From Xanthomonas hortorum pv. pelargonii (lineage in GTDB: Bacteria > Pseudomonadota > Gammaproteobacteria > Xanthomonadales > Xanthomonadaceae), in assembly GCF_024499015.1 (NCBI RefSeq), contig NZ_CP098604.1, positions 3,410,001 to 3,474,000 of the forward strand: a stretch of 64,000 nt of DNA, given 5' to 3'. This document shows positions 8,856 to 17,496 of the stretch, in pieces (within the stretch, counting starts at the first letter, position 1; every line of letters begins with the position of its first letter). The notes beneath the pieces are model-generated. The model was not told where the DNA came from. It saw nothing but the letters and a program-made list of their open reading frames with translations, and searched no databases. A program made the position numbers and the translations under genes.

Positions 8856-9388
8856 ATGCAAACCAACGTTGCGCACGCCAATGCGATCATCTGGCCAGAA
8901 GGCTACGTGCCGGGTTTCACCGAAAATTTTGCCTCCAACGAGGTCATCGTCGCCGGCTTGTCTGCCGCCGAGATCTGGCCGTTGCTAAGCGTGCCCTCGC
9001 GCTGGCCCAGCTACTACGCCAACTCGGCCAATGTGCGTTTTTCGATGACACCGGTCCGCAGCTGGAAGACGGTGTGCGTTTTTATTTCGAAACCTTCGGA
9101 TTTCCGGTGCATGCCCGCTGCACCGAGTTCGTCGCACCGACCAACGGCCAGCCCGGACGCGTTGCGTGGCACGGGTGGTCGGGCGAGGAGGGCAGCGCGA
9201 CGCGACTGGACGTGCACCATGCCTGGCTGGTGGAAGACCTGGATGGCGGCCGCGTGCGCATCCTCACGCAGGAAACCCAGAAAGGTAAGCCGGCCGAAGA
9301 GCTGCACAACACCAAGCCCAACCCGATGATCAATGGTCACCAGGAGTGGTTGGACGGTCTGGTTGCCGCTGCCCGCGCCGCCAGGTAA
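8856..9388 (+). pseudogene. SRPBCC-domain protein, reading frame broken by a 1-base change
   Basis: The first part (from the ATG at 8856, MQTNVAHANAIIWPEGYVPGF...) and the second part (ending ...GHQEWLDGLVAAARAAR at 9388) lie in different frames. They join naturally at a TTTTT run (9038-9042): one extra T would restore ...NVRFF-DDTGPQLEDGVRFYF... and give one protein of about 178 residues. The product looks like a SRPBCC (START/polyketide cyclase/AHSA1-like) hydrophobic-ligand-binding protein. The gene faces the convergent LysR gene 82 bases away. The break could be a true mutation or a homopolymer sequencing error. As written, translation would stop after about 157 residues with a wrong C-terminus. 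Confidence 0.78.
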
Positions 9389-9470
9389 GCGCGGCATCTG
9401 CCAGTTGCCGGGATGGCGTGAGCTGGAATGCCATCGTTGAATGGCGACGCCCTGCGGTCACGCGCACTGC

Positions 9471-10397
9471 CTATCTACGGCGGCGCGTGGCGCGATCTCC
9501 GCAATGATCGAACAGCAGCTGGCGCAGCCAGCGTTGCGCGCCATCGTGATGGGTACGCGCATGCCAGGCGGCAATCTTGGTAAAGCCCGGGATGGCGATG
9601 GGCGGCTCGAATGTGGCCAGGCCTTCGATGCCGGCAACCAACCGGCTGGGCAGGATCGCCACCATGTCGCTGGCGCGCAGGATCTCGGGAAGGATGAGGA
9701 AGGACTGCGCCGACAAGGTGACCCTGCGGTGCTTGCCGAGCGCTGCCAGGGCCTCGTCGGTCACACCGCGGAATCCTCCGCCCAGATACGACACCAGCGC
9801 ATGGTCGAGCGCGCAGAACTGGTCGATCGTCAGGCGCTTGCGGTTTCGCTGCAGGGCAGGGTGGTCGCCACGCAACACGCAGACGTAGCGTTCTTCGAAC
9901 AGCGCGCGGGCATGCAGGTCGGGCGGCGTGCTTTCTGGCGTCAGCAGGGCCAGGTCGATCTCGCCGCGTTCCAGCTCAACGTAGATCTGCCGGTCGTCCA
10001 CCGGCACCAGGGCCACACTGATGTGCGGCGCCTGTTGCTTGAGTGCAGACAGGAACGGAATCGCGATCGCCCGCAAGGCGTAATCGGTGGCCGCAATCGT
10101 AAAGGTCTGCGCCGCGGTCGATGGCTCGAACACCAGCGGTTGCAGCAAGCCGCCGATTTCGCTGATGACCTGCTTGAGCGGCCCGGCCAATGCCAGGCAA
10201 CGCTGCGTGGGCACGATACCGCGCTGTGCCCGCACGAAGAGCGGGTCGTCGAAGGTCTTGCGCAACCGCGTCAGCATGCCGCTCATGGCCGGTTGGGTGA
10301 CGCCCAGCCGGGCCGCAGCGCGGGTGACGTTGTGCTCGTCCAGCAAGGCATCCAGCGCCTTGAGCAGGTTCAGATCCAGTGTCTTGATGTCTTTCAT
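9471..10397 (-). CDS. LysR-family transcriptional regulator
   Basis: A 308-residue LysR-type regulator. The N-terminal winged helix-turn-helix is clear: LDLNLLKALDALLDEHNVTRAAARLGVTQPAMSGMLTRLR spans about residues 7-46, followed by DDPLFVRAQRGIVPT. The C-terminal effector-binding domain starts near residue 90 (FTIAATDYALRAIAIPFL). It shows features of the NodD/LinR-like subgroup. The target is unknown. The SRPBCC gene is convergent to it rather than divergent, so the usual divergent-target logic does not apply. Upstream it is separated by 277 bases from the divergent histidine kinase gene, which is a possible but unproven target. Confidence 0.88.
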   Translation of the reverse strand: MKDIKTLDLNLLKALDALLDEHNVTRAAARLGVTQPAMSGMLTRLRKTFDDPLFVRAQRGIVPTQRCLALAGPLKQVISEIGGLLQPLVFEPSTAAQTFTIAATDYALRAIAIPFLSALKQQAPHISVALVPVDDRQIYVELERGEIDLALLTPESTPPDLHARALFEERYVCVLRGDHPALQRNRKRLTIDQFCALDHALVSYLGGGFRGVTDEALAALGKHRRVTLSAQSFLILPEILRASDMVAILPSRLVAGIEGLATFEPPIAIPGFTKIAAWHARTHHDGAQRWLRQLLFDHCGDRATRRRR

Positions 10398-10674
10398 TAA
10401 GGCGTTCTTGGCATCGCTTGGGACCGGCGCCTAGATGGCGGCATGGTTGCCTGCACACACTTCGCCACGTCGGTTGTGCAGTGTGCCAACGATACAGCCG
10501 ATAAACGGCGTACTTGTCTCACCGTTTTCACCTTTACTGCACTTATGATATGCCCATTCAGCTATGTCACGGATCGGCGTGACAAATCTGAATCATTAAT
10601 CTCACCTTGGGTCTGGTCGGGGATAATACCGGCGCGCCTTCGGGTCCTTGCAGCGAGCGGATACAGATCGAGTA

Positions 10675-12486
10675 ATGCAGACAACGGTCCAAGCAGACAG
10701 ATGGGATCGCTGGCGCCTGCCTTTGCTGGCAGTTGCCGTGTTCCTGATTGTGGTGGTGCCCTCGTTGCTGTTGCAGCAGATGGCGCACAACGCCAATCAG
10801 GCTGCGGTGTGGGTCTCGCATAGCCAGGACGTGCAGGAGACCGCGCAGCGCTTGGAAGCGGCGATGCGCGATACCGAATCGGCGGCGTTGATGCGCTCGC
10901 ATGGTGTGGTGCGCCCTGCCTTGCTGGAGCGCATGCGGCGTGGCCGGCGTGAAGCGCTGGCGGCGGTGCATCAGCTCATCGTGCTGACCAAGGACAACCC
11001 GGCTCAGCAAGTGCGGATGGGGCGCATCCAGAGCACGATCGAGCGCCGCTTGCTGCTGGCCGAGCGTATCGCGGTGACCACCGATCCGGCGCAGATCCGT
11101 GCGTTGATCGACGACATGACCTTGAGCAACCCGATCCGGCTGTTGATCGACGAGTTGCAACGCGCCGAAAGCAAGTTGCTGGAACTGCGCAGTACGCGCG
11201 CCACCAAAGAACGCACGCATTACGCGGTGTTGAGCTGGGCGACGCTGGCCGTGCAGTTGCTGCTGTTGGGCACGGTGATCTGGTTGCTGCAGCGGCAGAT
11301 CCGTCGCCGCCTGGCGGCCGAGCAGGAATATCTGCGTGCCAATGGCCGCGCCAGTTCGGTGCTGCAGACCGTGCGCGAGCCGATCGTGCTGCTGGACGAC
11401 AATCAGCGCATCATGCTGCACAACCCGGCCTTCGCCGAGTTGTATGGCCTGGAAGAGCGCGGTAACGAATCGATGTCGCTGGAGGACGTGGGCGAGGGCG
11501 TGTGGCGCGATGCGCAGATTCATCAGCGACTCGCCGACGTGCTGCTGCGCGACCGCGAGTTGTGGGATTACGAACATGAGCAGCGCGGCGCCGATGGCGT
11601 GCTGCGCACCATGTTGATCAACGCGCGACGCATGCCGTTGCCCGATACCAACGACGAAGACGTGGTACTGATGACGGTGAGCGACATCAGCCTGCAGAAA
11701 GCCTCGCAGCAGCGCATCCAGGAACTCAACCGGCAGATGGAAGGCAAGGTCGATCAGGTGTCCGAGGTCAACCGCGAGCTGGAAGCCTTCAGCTATTCGG
11801 TCTCGCACGATCTGCGCGCACCGTTGCGGCATGTGGCCGGTTTTTCGGACAAGCTGGCGCGCCACCTGGGCGATGCGGCGGACGAAAAATCGCGTCACTA
11901 CATGGAGGTGATCAGCAGCTCGGCGCGGCGCATGGCGTCGCTGATCGACGACCTGCTGGTGTATTCGCGCCTGGGCCGCAGTGCGCTGCGCCTGCAGGCG
12001 GTGGACATGCAATCGCTGGTGTCGGAGACGCGCGCGATCCTGGATTCCAGCGTGCAGAGCGAAAACACCGGCCACCGTGTGGACTGGCATATCGCCCCGC
12101 TGCCGGTGCTGGTGGCCGACGAAAACATGATGCGCCAGCTGTGGATGAACTTGCTGGGCAATGCGGTCAAGTACAGCGCCAAGCGCGAAGTGGCCAAGAT
12201 CGAGGTCAGCTACCGGCCGCTGCCGGACGGCGGCCATCAATTCAGTGTGCGCGACAACGGTGCCGGCTTCGATATGGAGTACAGCGCAAAGTTGTTCGGT
12301 GTGTTCCAGCGTCTGCACAAGGCCAGCGAATACGCCGGTACCGGCATTGGCCTGGCCAGCGTCAGGCGCGTGTTGACGCGCCACGGTGGCCGGGTCTGGG
12401 CCGAGGGCGTCGTCGACGAAGGCGCCACGTTCCATTTTGTGCTTCCCCCTGCGCATGAAGCGCCCAACCAAGAGTTCAATGTATGA
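10675..12486 (+). CDS. Membrane sensor histidine kinase (CHASE3-like, PAS, HisKA, HATPase)
   Basis: A 603-residue inner-membrane kinase. One transmembrane segment is near residues 13-31 (LPLLAVAVFLIVVVPSLLL) and another near 185-207 (ATLAVQLLLLGTVIWLL). The roughly 150-residue periplasmic loop between them is helical and resembles a CHASE3 sensor. A PAS domain follows (about 225-340), then the H-box SYSVSHDLRAPLRHVAGF with the phospho-accepting His at about 378. The N-box WMNLLGNAVKYS and G-boxes DNGAGFD and GTGIGLASV are intact. The ATG at 10675 is preferred over 10648. Its stop codon overlaps the next gene (ATGA), so it is translationally coupled to the response regulator. Confidence 0.9.
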   Translation: MQTTVQADRWDRWRLPLLAVAVFLIVVVPSLLLQQMAHNANQAAVWVSHSQDVQETAQRLEAAMRDTESAALMRSHGVVRPALLERMRRGRREALAAVHQLIVLTKDNPAQQVRMGRIQSTIERRLLLAERIAVTTDPAQIRALIDDMTLSNPIRLLIDELQRAESKLLELRSTRATKERTHYAVLSWATLAVQLLLLGTVIWLLQRQIRRRLAAEQEYLRANGRASSVLQTVREPIVLLDDNQRIMLHNPAFAELYGLEERGNESMSLEDVGEGVWRDAQIHQRLADVLLRDRELWDYEHEQRGADGVLRTMLINARRMPLPDTNDEDVVLMTVSDISLQKASQQRIQELNRQMEGKVDQVSEVNRELEAFSYSVSHDLRAPLRHVAGFSDKLARHLGDAADEKSRHYMEVISSSARRMASLIDDLLVYSRLGRSALRLQAVDMQSLVSETRAILDSSVQSENTGHRVDWHIAPLPVLVADENMMRQLWMNLLGNAVKYSAKREVAKIEVSYRPLPDGGHQFSVRDNGAGFDMEYSAKLFGVFQRLHKASEYAGTGIGLASVRRVLTRHGGRVWAEGVVDEGATFHFVLPPAHEAPNQEFNV

Positions 12487-12923
12487 GTGCCATCCGTACC
12501 ATTCTTCTGGCAGAAGACAGCTCGGCCGATGCAGAAATGGCGGTCGACGCTCTGCGCGAAGCCCGCCTGGCCAACCCCATCGTGCATGTCGAAGACGGTG
12601 TGGAAACCATGGACTATTTGCTGCGTCGTGGCGCGTTCGCCGATCGCGAGGAAGGCTTGCCGGCGGTGTTGCTGTTGGACATCAAGATGCCGCGGCTGGA
12701 TGGCCTGGAAGTGCTCAAGCAGGTGCGCGGCGACGAGACGCTCAAGCGCTTGCCGATCGTGATCCTGTCGTCCTCGCGCGAAGAGAGCGACCTGGCCCGC
12801 AGCTGGGACCTGGGCGTGAATGCCTATGTGGTCAAGCCGGTGGATGTCGATCAGTTCTTCAATGCAGTCAAGACGCTCGGCACGTTCTGGGCGGTCATCA
12901 ATCAGGCACCGGAGCTGGACTGA
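12483..12923 (+). CDS. Single-domain response regulator (Rcp1-like CheY family)
   Basis: A 146-residue stand-alone receiver domain. The acidic pair is in LLAEDSSADAEM (residues 8-19), the phospho-acceptor Asp is in LLLDIKMPRLDG (Asp66), the Thr/Ser position is IVILSSSREESD and the conserved Lys is in AYVVKPVDVDQF. The acidic pocket is therefore complete. The long alpha4-side insert LLRRGAFADREEGLP is typical of the Rcp1 group that partners bacteriophytochrome-like kinases. No output domain is present, so it should pass the signal on by phosphotransfer or protein binding. It overlaps the upstream kinase by 4 bases and is followed by the hybrid kinase after 3 bases. Confidence 0.9.
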   Translation: MSAIRTILLAEDSSADAEMAVDALREARLANPIVHVEDGVETMDYLLRRGAFADREEGLPAVLLLDIKMPRLDGLEVLKQVRGDETLKRLPIVILSSSREESDLARSWDLGVNAYVVKPVDVDQFFNAVKTLGTFWAVINQAPELD

Positions 12924-12926
12924 ACC

Positions 12927-14429
12927 ATGCTGCAAGAGGGTGGCAAACTGGAGCAGCTGAAGATCCTTCTGGTGGAAGATTCACCGGAAGATGCCGAGCT
13001 GTTGTCCGATCAGCTGCTGGATGCCGGCATCGACGCGGCGTTCGAGCGCGTGGACAGCGAACGCTCGCTGCGCAGCGCGCTGGATGAATTCCAGCCGGAC
13101 ATCGTGCTGTCGGATCTGAGCATGCCCGGGTTTTCCGGCCACCAGGCATTGCGTCTGGTGCGCCAGAACGGCGCCACGCCCTTCATCTTCGTCTCCGGCA
13201 CCATGGGCGAGGAGACTGCGGTCAAGGCGCTGCAGGACGGCGCCAACGATTACATCATCAAGCACAACCCGACCCGCTTGCCGAGTGCGGTGATCCGCGC
13301 GATCCGCGAAGCGCGTGCCGACCTGGAACGTCAGCGCGTGGAGAGCGAGCTGATGCGCGCGCAGCGGCTGGAAAGCCTGGCGATGCTGGCGGCCGGGTTG
13401 AGTCACGACCTGCGCAATATCCTGCAGCCGTTGTTGATCGTGCCCGACCTGCTGGCCGGGCGCACCGACGACCCGCAGCTGCGTCAGTTGGCCAAGGTGG
13501 TGGCCGAGTGCGGCCGGCGCGGGCATGAGATGGCCGAGTCGATGCTCTCGTTCGTGCGCGGCTCCAACAAGCCGCGCGAGCAGGTATCCGTCGCCAGTCT
13601 GTTCCAGGGCGTGCAGATGCTGCTCAGGAGCAGCCTGCCCGATGGCGTGCGCCTGCAGATGGAGACGATCGCCCTGGATCTGACCATCGAGGCCAATTAC
13701 ACCGAACTGCAGCAATGCCTGCTCAACCTGGGCTTGAACGCGATCCAGGCGATGCCGGGTGGCGGCACATTGATTCTGTCGGCCGATCGCCATGACGATG
13801 CGCGCGTGCGCATGAGCGTGGCCGACACCGGCGTGGGCATGAGCGATGAAACCCGCGCACGCCTGTTCAGCCCCTTCTTCACCACCAAGGCCGATGGCAC
13901 CGGGCTGGGGCTGATTTCGTGCAAGCGCATCATCGAAAGCTACGGCGGCAGCATCCTGGTCGACAGCCGGCTGGGCGAGGGCACGCGTTTCGACATGCTG
14001 GTGCCGATGCGCTCGAACGCGGTGGCGGTTGCCGACACCGAGCCGCCGCTGCCGCTGGGCCAGGGGCAACGCATCCTGCTGGTGGACGGCGAAGCCACGC
14101 GCCTGTCGCTGCTGGGCAATGCACTGTCCAGCCAGGGCTATCAGCCGCAGCTGGCCACCGATGGCGCGGCCGCGCTGCAACTGGTGCAGCCACACGCCAT
14201 GCCCGACCTGGTGATCATCGACAGCGACATCATTCTGCTCTCGGCCGTGAGCGTGCTGTTGAGCATGCAGGAGCTGGGCTATCAGGGCCCGGCGATCGTG
14301 CTGGAAGATGTCGGCGCGCCGCTGCAGCGGATGCACTTTCCGGCGGATATCCCGGTGCATGTGCTGCGCAAGCCGCTGGAAATGCGCCGGGTGTTCCGTG
14401 CCGTGTCGCACGCGCTCGAAATGGCCTGA
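12927..14429 (+). CDS. Hybrid receiver-histidine kinase-receiver protein
   Basis: A 500-residue cytoplasmic protein with the order REC, HisKA-like, HATPase, REC. The first REC (about 10-130) is complete: LLVEDSPEDAE, phospho-Asp63 in VLSDLSMPG, and Lys in DYIIKHNP. The kinase part has the H-box AAGLSHDLRNILQPL (His about 160), N-box LLNLGLNAIQAMP and G-boxes DTGVGMSD and GTGLGLISCKRI. The second REC (about 380-497) looks degenerate: it has LLVDGEATR instead of the usual acidic pair and lacks the Thr/Ser, though an Asp in VIIDSDI and RKP remain. It lacks membrane segments, so input probably arrives through the first REC from the upstream kinase. It is the last gene of the three-gene operon. 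Confidence 0.88.
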   Translation: MLQEGGKLEQLKILLVEDSPEDAELLSDQLLDAGIDAAFERVDSERSLRSALDEFQPDIVLSDLSMPGFSGHQALRLVRQNGATPFIFVSGTMGEETAVKALQDGANDYIIKHNPTRLPSAVIRAIREARADLERQRVESELMRAQRLESLAMLAAGLSHDLRNILQPLLIVPDLLAGRTDDPQLRQLAKVVAECGRRGHEMAESMLSFVRGSNKPREQVSVASLFQGVQMLLRSSLPDGVRLQMETIALDLTIEANYTELQQCLLNLGLNAIQAMPGGGTLILSADRHDDARVRMSVADTGVGMSDETRARLFSPFFTTKADGTGLGLISCKRIIESYGGSILVDSRLGEGTRFDMLVPMRSNAVAVADTEPPLPLGQGQRILLVDGEATRLSLLGNALSSQGYQPQLATDGAAALQLVQPHAMPDLVIIDSDIILLSAVSVLLSMQELGYQGPAIVLEDVGAPLQRMHFPADIPVHVLRKPLEMRRVFRAVSHALEMA

Positions 14430-14522
14430 TCCAAGGGTTTTCGCGAATTGCGGGCGTGCTTGTTCAAGTGCAATGCGATTGCAACAGTTGACGCCCACGC
14501 CGGCCGCATGCGCGAATAACGC

Positions 14523-15035
14523 ATGACCACCGTGCTTCTCAGCCTCGGCAGCAATGTCCAGCCGACTCACTACCTTCGCTTGGCCGTCGACGCCTTGCGC
14601 GCGCGCTTTGGCCAGCTCGACGTGTCGCCTGCGTACCGCACGCCGGCGGTGGGCTTCGATGGGCCGGACTTCGTCAACAACGCGGTGGTGCTGGACACCG
14701 ATCTGGATCTGCACGCGCTCGATCATTGGCTGCATGCGCTGGAAGACGCGCACGGCCGCGACCGCAGTGGCCCGCGTTTCAGCGACCGTACGCTGGATGT
14801 GGATGTGGTGTTCTTCGGCGATTGCATCATCGAAGGGCCCGGGCATCTGCGCATTCCGCGGCCGGAGCTCAAGCATGCGTTCGTGTTGAAGCCGCTGGCC
14901 GATATCGCGCCCGACTTTGTCGACCCGTTGAGTGGGCAGACGCTGGCGGCGCTGTGGCAGGCGCACCCGCAGTATGGCACCGCGTTTACGACGGTGGAGC
15001 TGGATGCGGCCCCATCGCTGGATGTGGCGCGGTAG
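14523..15035 (+). CDS. folK: 2-amino-4-hydroxy-6-hydroxymethyldihydropteridine diphosphokinase (HPPK)
   Basis: Transfers pyrophosphate from ATP to 6-hydroxymethyl-7,8-dihydropterin in folate synthesis. The 170-residue length is typical. The N-terminus LLSLGSNVQPTHYLRLAVDAL and the HPPK signature DRSGPRFSDRTLDVDVVFF (about residues 81-99) are intact, as is the C-terminal LRIPRPELKHAFVLKPLADIAP. It is followed after 12 bases by a convergent pteridine-reductase-like gene, so two pterin-related genes lie tail to tail. Confidence 0.95.
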   Translation: MTTVLLSLGSNVQPTHYLRLAVDALRARFGQLDVSPAYRTPAVGFDGPDFVNNAVVLDTDLDLHALDHWLHALEDAHGRDRSGPRFSDRTLDVDVVFFGDCIIEGPGHLRIPRPELKHAFVLKPLADIAPDFVDPLSGQTLAALWQAHPQYGTAFTTVELDAAPSLDVAR

Positions 15036-15047
15036 CGCCGTTGCCGC

Positions 15048-15785
15048 TCAACTGAGCTGGCGGCCACCGTCCACATGCAAGGTATGGCCCGTGACAAAGC
15101 TGGCTTCATCGAGCAACCAGCGCACTGCCTCGGCGATCTCTTCGGGCGTGCCGATGCGTGCCAGTGGCGTGCGCGCGAGCAGGGCCTGCTTGGCGTCGGA
15201 AGACTTGCCTTCTTCCGGCCACAGAATCGCGCCGGGGGCGACCGCATTGACGCGCACCTGCGGTGCCAGTTCCAGTGCGAGCGAGCGGGTCAGCATCTCC
15301 AGCGCGCTTTTGGAGGCGCCGTACAGCGGGTGATTGCGCATTGGCTGCTGGGCATGCAGGTCGGTGAGGTTGACGATGGCACCATGGTGCTGGCGCAGTT
15401 GTGCGGCCGCAGCCTGGGCGATGAAGAACGGCGCGCGCGCGTTGACTGCAAACAACTCGTCCCATTGCGCTGCGGTCGCTTCGCCCAGCGCGGTGGGATA
15501 GAACGCCGAGGCGTTGTTGACCACGCCATCCAGGCGGCCGAATGCGGCGATGCAGTCGGCGACCAGTTGCGCCGGTGCCTCCGGCAGGCGCAGATCGGCG
15601 TGCAAGGCCAGCGCGCTGCCTGCGCGTTGCGTGCACAACGCGGCCACGCGCGCGCTGAGCGCGTCGCCGGAGCGGTGCGCATGCAAGGCCACGCGGTAGC
15701 CGGCCGCATGCAGGGTGGTGGCGATCTGCGCGCCGATACGGCGGCCTGCGCCGGTGATCAAGACCACCTTGGAACTGTCTGTCAT
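15048..15785 (-). CDS. Short-chain dehydrogenase of the pteridine reductase (FolM/PTR1) type
   Basis: A 245-residue NADP-dependent SDR. The cofactor motif is LITGAGRRIGAQIA, with the TGxxxRxG form seen in pteridine reductases instead of the common TGxxxGxG. The active site has NLTDLHAQQP, where the usual Ser is replaced by Asp, followed by YGASK (Tyr and Lys). This Asp-Tyr-Lys set is the hallmark of PTR1 and E. coli FolM, which reduce dihydrobiopterin or dihydromonapterin and dihydrofolate. It also has the NNAS motif and C-terminal VTGHTLHVDGG. Its neighbour folK supports a pterin role. The start at 15785 is followed upstream, after 67 bases, by the divergent methyltransferase gene. Confidence 0.85.
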   Translation of the reverse strand: MTDSSKVVLITGAGRRIGAQIATTLHAAGYRVALHAHRSGDALSARVAALCTQRAGSALALHADLRLPEAPAQLVADCIAAFGRLDGVVNNASAFYPTALGEATAAQWDELFAVNARAPFFIAQAAAAQLRQHHGAIVNLTDLHAQQPMRNHPLYGASKSALEMLTRSLALELAPQVRVNAVAPGAILWPEEGKSSDAKQALLARTPLARIGTPEEIAEAVRWLLDEASFVTGHTLHVDGGRQLS

Positions 15786-15852
15786 GGCGTACTCGCTCGG
15801 CGTTGCAAAGGGCTCGGCTATCCTGTGCATTGTCCCCGCAACCGGTGCCCGC

Positions 15853-17037
15853 ATGCACGCCGACCTTCCCACTCCCGATTCGGACGCATTGGCGCACAGC
15901 GACCGCCTGGCTGCGCATGTGCGCGCCGAAATCGCCGCTGCCGGCGGTGCGATCCCGTTCTCGCGTTTCATGGAGCTGGCACTGTATGCGCCGGGTCTTG
16001 GCTATTACAGCGCCGGCTCCAGCAAATTTGGCGAGGCCGGCGATTTCGTCACCGCGCCCGAGCTTGGGCCGTTGTTCGCAGCGACCGTGTCCGGTGCGTT
16101 GGCGCCGGTGTTGCAGCAACTGGGCCCAAGTGCCCGCGTGCTCGAAGTAGGCGGTGGCAGCGGCGCATTTGCCGAAGTCACGCTCAAGCGCCTGCTCGAG
16201 CTGGATGCGCTGCCCGAGCGTTACGCGATTCTGGAGCCCAGTGCAGACTTGCGCGAACGTCAGCGCGAGCGGTTGGGGCGCACGCTGATACCGCCGGTGT
16301 TCGATCTGGTCGAGTGGCTGGATGCACCGTTTCCGGACGATTGGGAAGGCGTGCTGTTCGCCAACGAAGTGATCGATGCATTGCCCACGCCGCGCTTCGC
16401 ACTACGCGATGGCGAGGTGTATGAGGAAACCGTGGTGCTGGATGCGCAGCAGCAGTTTGCGCGTGGCGAGCAGCCGGCCGATGCGTTGCTGGGGGCAGCG
16501 GTGCGTCATCTGGAGCGCTATCTGCAACAGCCGTTCGCCGATGGGTATCGCTCGGAGTTGTTGCCGCAGTTGCCGTACTGGATTCAGGCGGTGGCCGGTG
16601 GTCTGAAGCGCGGGGCGATGTTGTTTGTCGACTACGGTTACCCGCGTGGCGAGTTCTATCGTGCGCAACGCGAAGACGGCACCTTGCGTGCGTTTTACCG
16701 TCATCGCATGCATGAGGATCTGTATCGCTGGCCGGGTCTGCAGGATCTGACCGCGTCGGTAGACTTCACCGCATTGGCCGAGGCCGGCACCGGGGCCGGT
16801 TTCGAGTTGGCCGGTTACTGCACGCAATCGAGCTTTCTGTTTGGCAATGGATTAGATGCGCTACTGGCGCAGGCCGATACGCGCACCGATGAGGTGGGGC
16901 GCATGCGCTTGCGCGAGCAGATCAAACGATTGACCTTGCCCAGCGAAATGGGCGAGCGATTCCAGGTGATGGGCTTTGCGCGCGATGTCGATTTTGCGCC
17001 TGCATTCCTGGCGGGCGATCTCACATGGCGGCTGTAA
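15853..17037 (+). CDS. SAM-dependent methyltransferase, MidA/NDUFAF7 family (DUF185)
   Basis: A 394-residue protein of the family whose mitochondrial member NDUFAF7 methylates an arginine of complex I. Family hallmarks are the N-terminal IPFSRFMELALYAPGLGYYS, the GDFVTAPELGPLFA loop and the SAM-binding VLEVGGGSGAFAEVTL (about residues 96-111). Further on, VLFANEVIDALP and FVDYGYPRGEFY are also typical. The bacterial substrate is not established. The start at 15853 (MHADLPTPDSDALAHSDRLA) matches the family's usual N-terminus; further upstream in-frame starts would add an unrelated leader. It overlaps the VanZ-like gene by 13 bases. Confidence 0.88.
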   Translation: MHADLPTPDSDALAHSDRLAAHVRAEIAAAGGAIPFSRFMELALYAPGLGYYSAGSSKFGEAGDFVTAPELGPLFAATVSGALAPVLQQLGPSARVLEVGGGSGAFAEVTLKRLLELDALPERYAILEPSADLRERQRERLGRTLIPPVFDLVEWLDAPFPDDWEGVLFANEVIDALPTPRFALRDGEVYEETVVLDAQQQFARGEQPADALLGAAVRHLERYLQQPFADGYRSELLPQLPYWIQAVAGGLKRGAMLFVDYGYPRGEFYRAQREDGTLRAFYRHRMHEDLYRWPGLQDLTASVDFTALAEAGTGAGFELAGYCTQSSFLFGNGLDALLAQADTRTDEVGRMRLREQIKRLTLPSEMGERFQVMGFARDVDFAPAFLAGDLTWRL

Positions 17038-17438
17038 CGTCTGCGCTGCGTCCGTTTCATCGGCCGTGGTTGTGGGTGGGTTTGTGGGTCGCGGCAATTT
17101 TCGTGGTGATTGCGGTGTGCCTGGGGCCACCGCCAGAGTTTCCGGAGCTACCCTCCAACAGCGACAAGGCCGAGCACTTTTTGACGTTCGCGTTGTTGTG
17201 CTGGGGCGCGGTGCAATTGTTCGCCACGCGTCGGGCGTTGTTGTGTGCGGCGTTTGGGTTGGTGCTGTTGGGCATCGGGATCGAGATCGCGCAAGGTGCG
17301 TTGACCACCAATCGCAGTGCTGATCCCTACGATGCGCTGGCCGATACCTTGGGCATCCTTGCCGGGTTGTGTCTTGCGTGGACGCGGCTGCGATTGGTGA
17401 TGTTGCGGGTGGATCAGCGGGTGTTTGGGTCGCGCTGA
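17025..17438 (+). CDS. VanZ-like small membrane protein
   Basis: A 137-residue protein with about four transmembrane helices, starting WLWVGLWVAAIFVVIAVCLG. The motif NSDKAEHFLTFALLCWGAVQLF followed by GIGIEIAQGALTTNRSADPYDALADTLG is the VanZ-like pattern (K-x-x-H-F, then E-x-x-Q...D-x-x-D). The biochemical role of these proteins is not well defined. It overlaps the methyltransferase gene by 13 bases and is therefore co-transcribed with it. After its stop the region consists of repeat modules up to the convergent oxygenase gene. Confidence 0.8.
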   Translation: MAAVTSALRPFHRPWLWVGLWVAAIFVVIAVCLGPPPEFPELPSNSDKAEHFLTFALLCWGAVQLFATRRALLCAAFGLVLLGIGIEIAQGALTTNRSADPYDALADTLGILAGLCLAWTRLRLVMLRVDQRVFGSR

Positions 17439-17496
17439 TTTTTCTGTGTTTTGCTGTTTTGGAATGACCGGCAAAATTTGGTGCGCAGGGCTGCGG

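Noticed and set aside
9038..9042. Programmed frameshift in the SRPBCC gene
   Set aside because: The run is only five Ts, there is no tandem slippery heptamer or obvious stimulator, and the same kind of break occurs in two unrelated genes, so error or mutation is more likely.
12981..14966. Very long antisense frames opposite real genes (also 10567-12471 and 24429-26570)
   Set aside because: High-GC codon bias makes long frames on the opposite strand; their translations are His/Arg/Gln-rich and match no family, while the sense frames have full domain sets.
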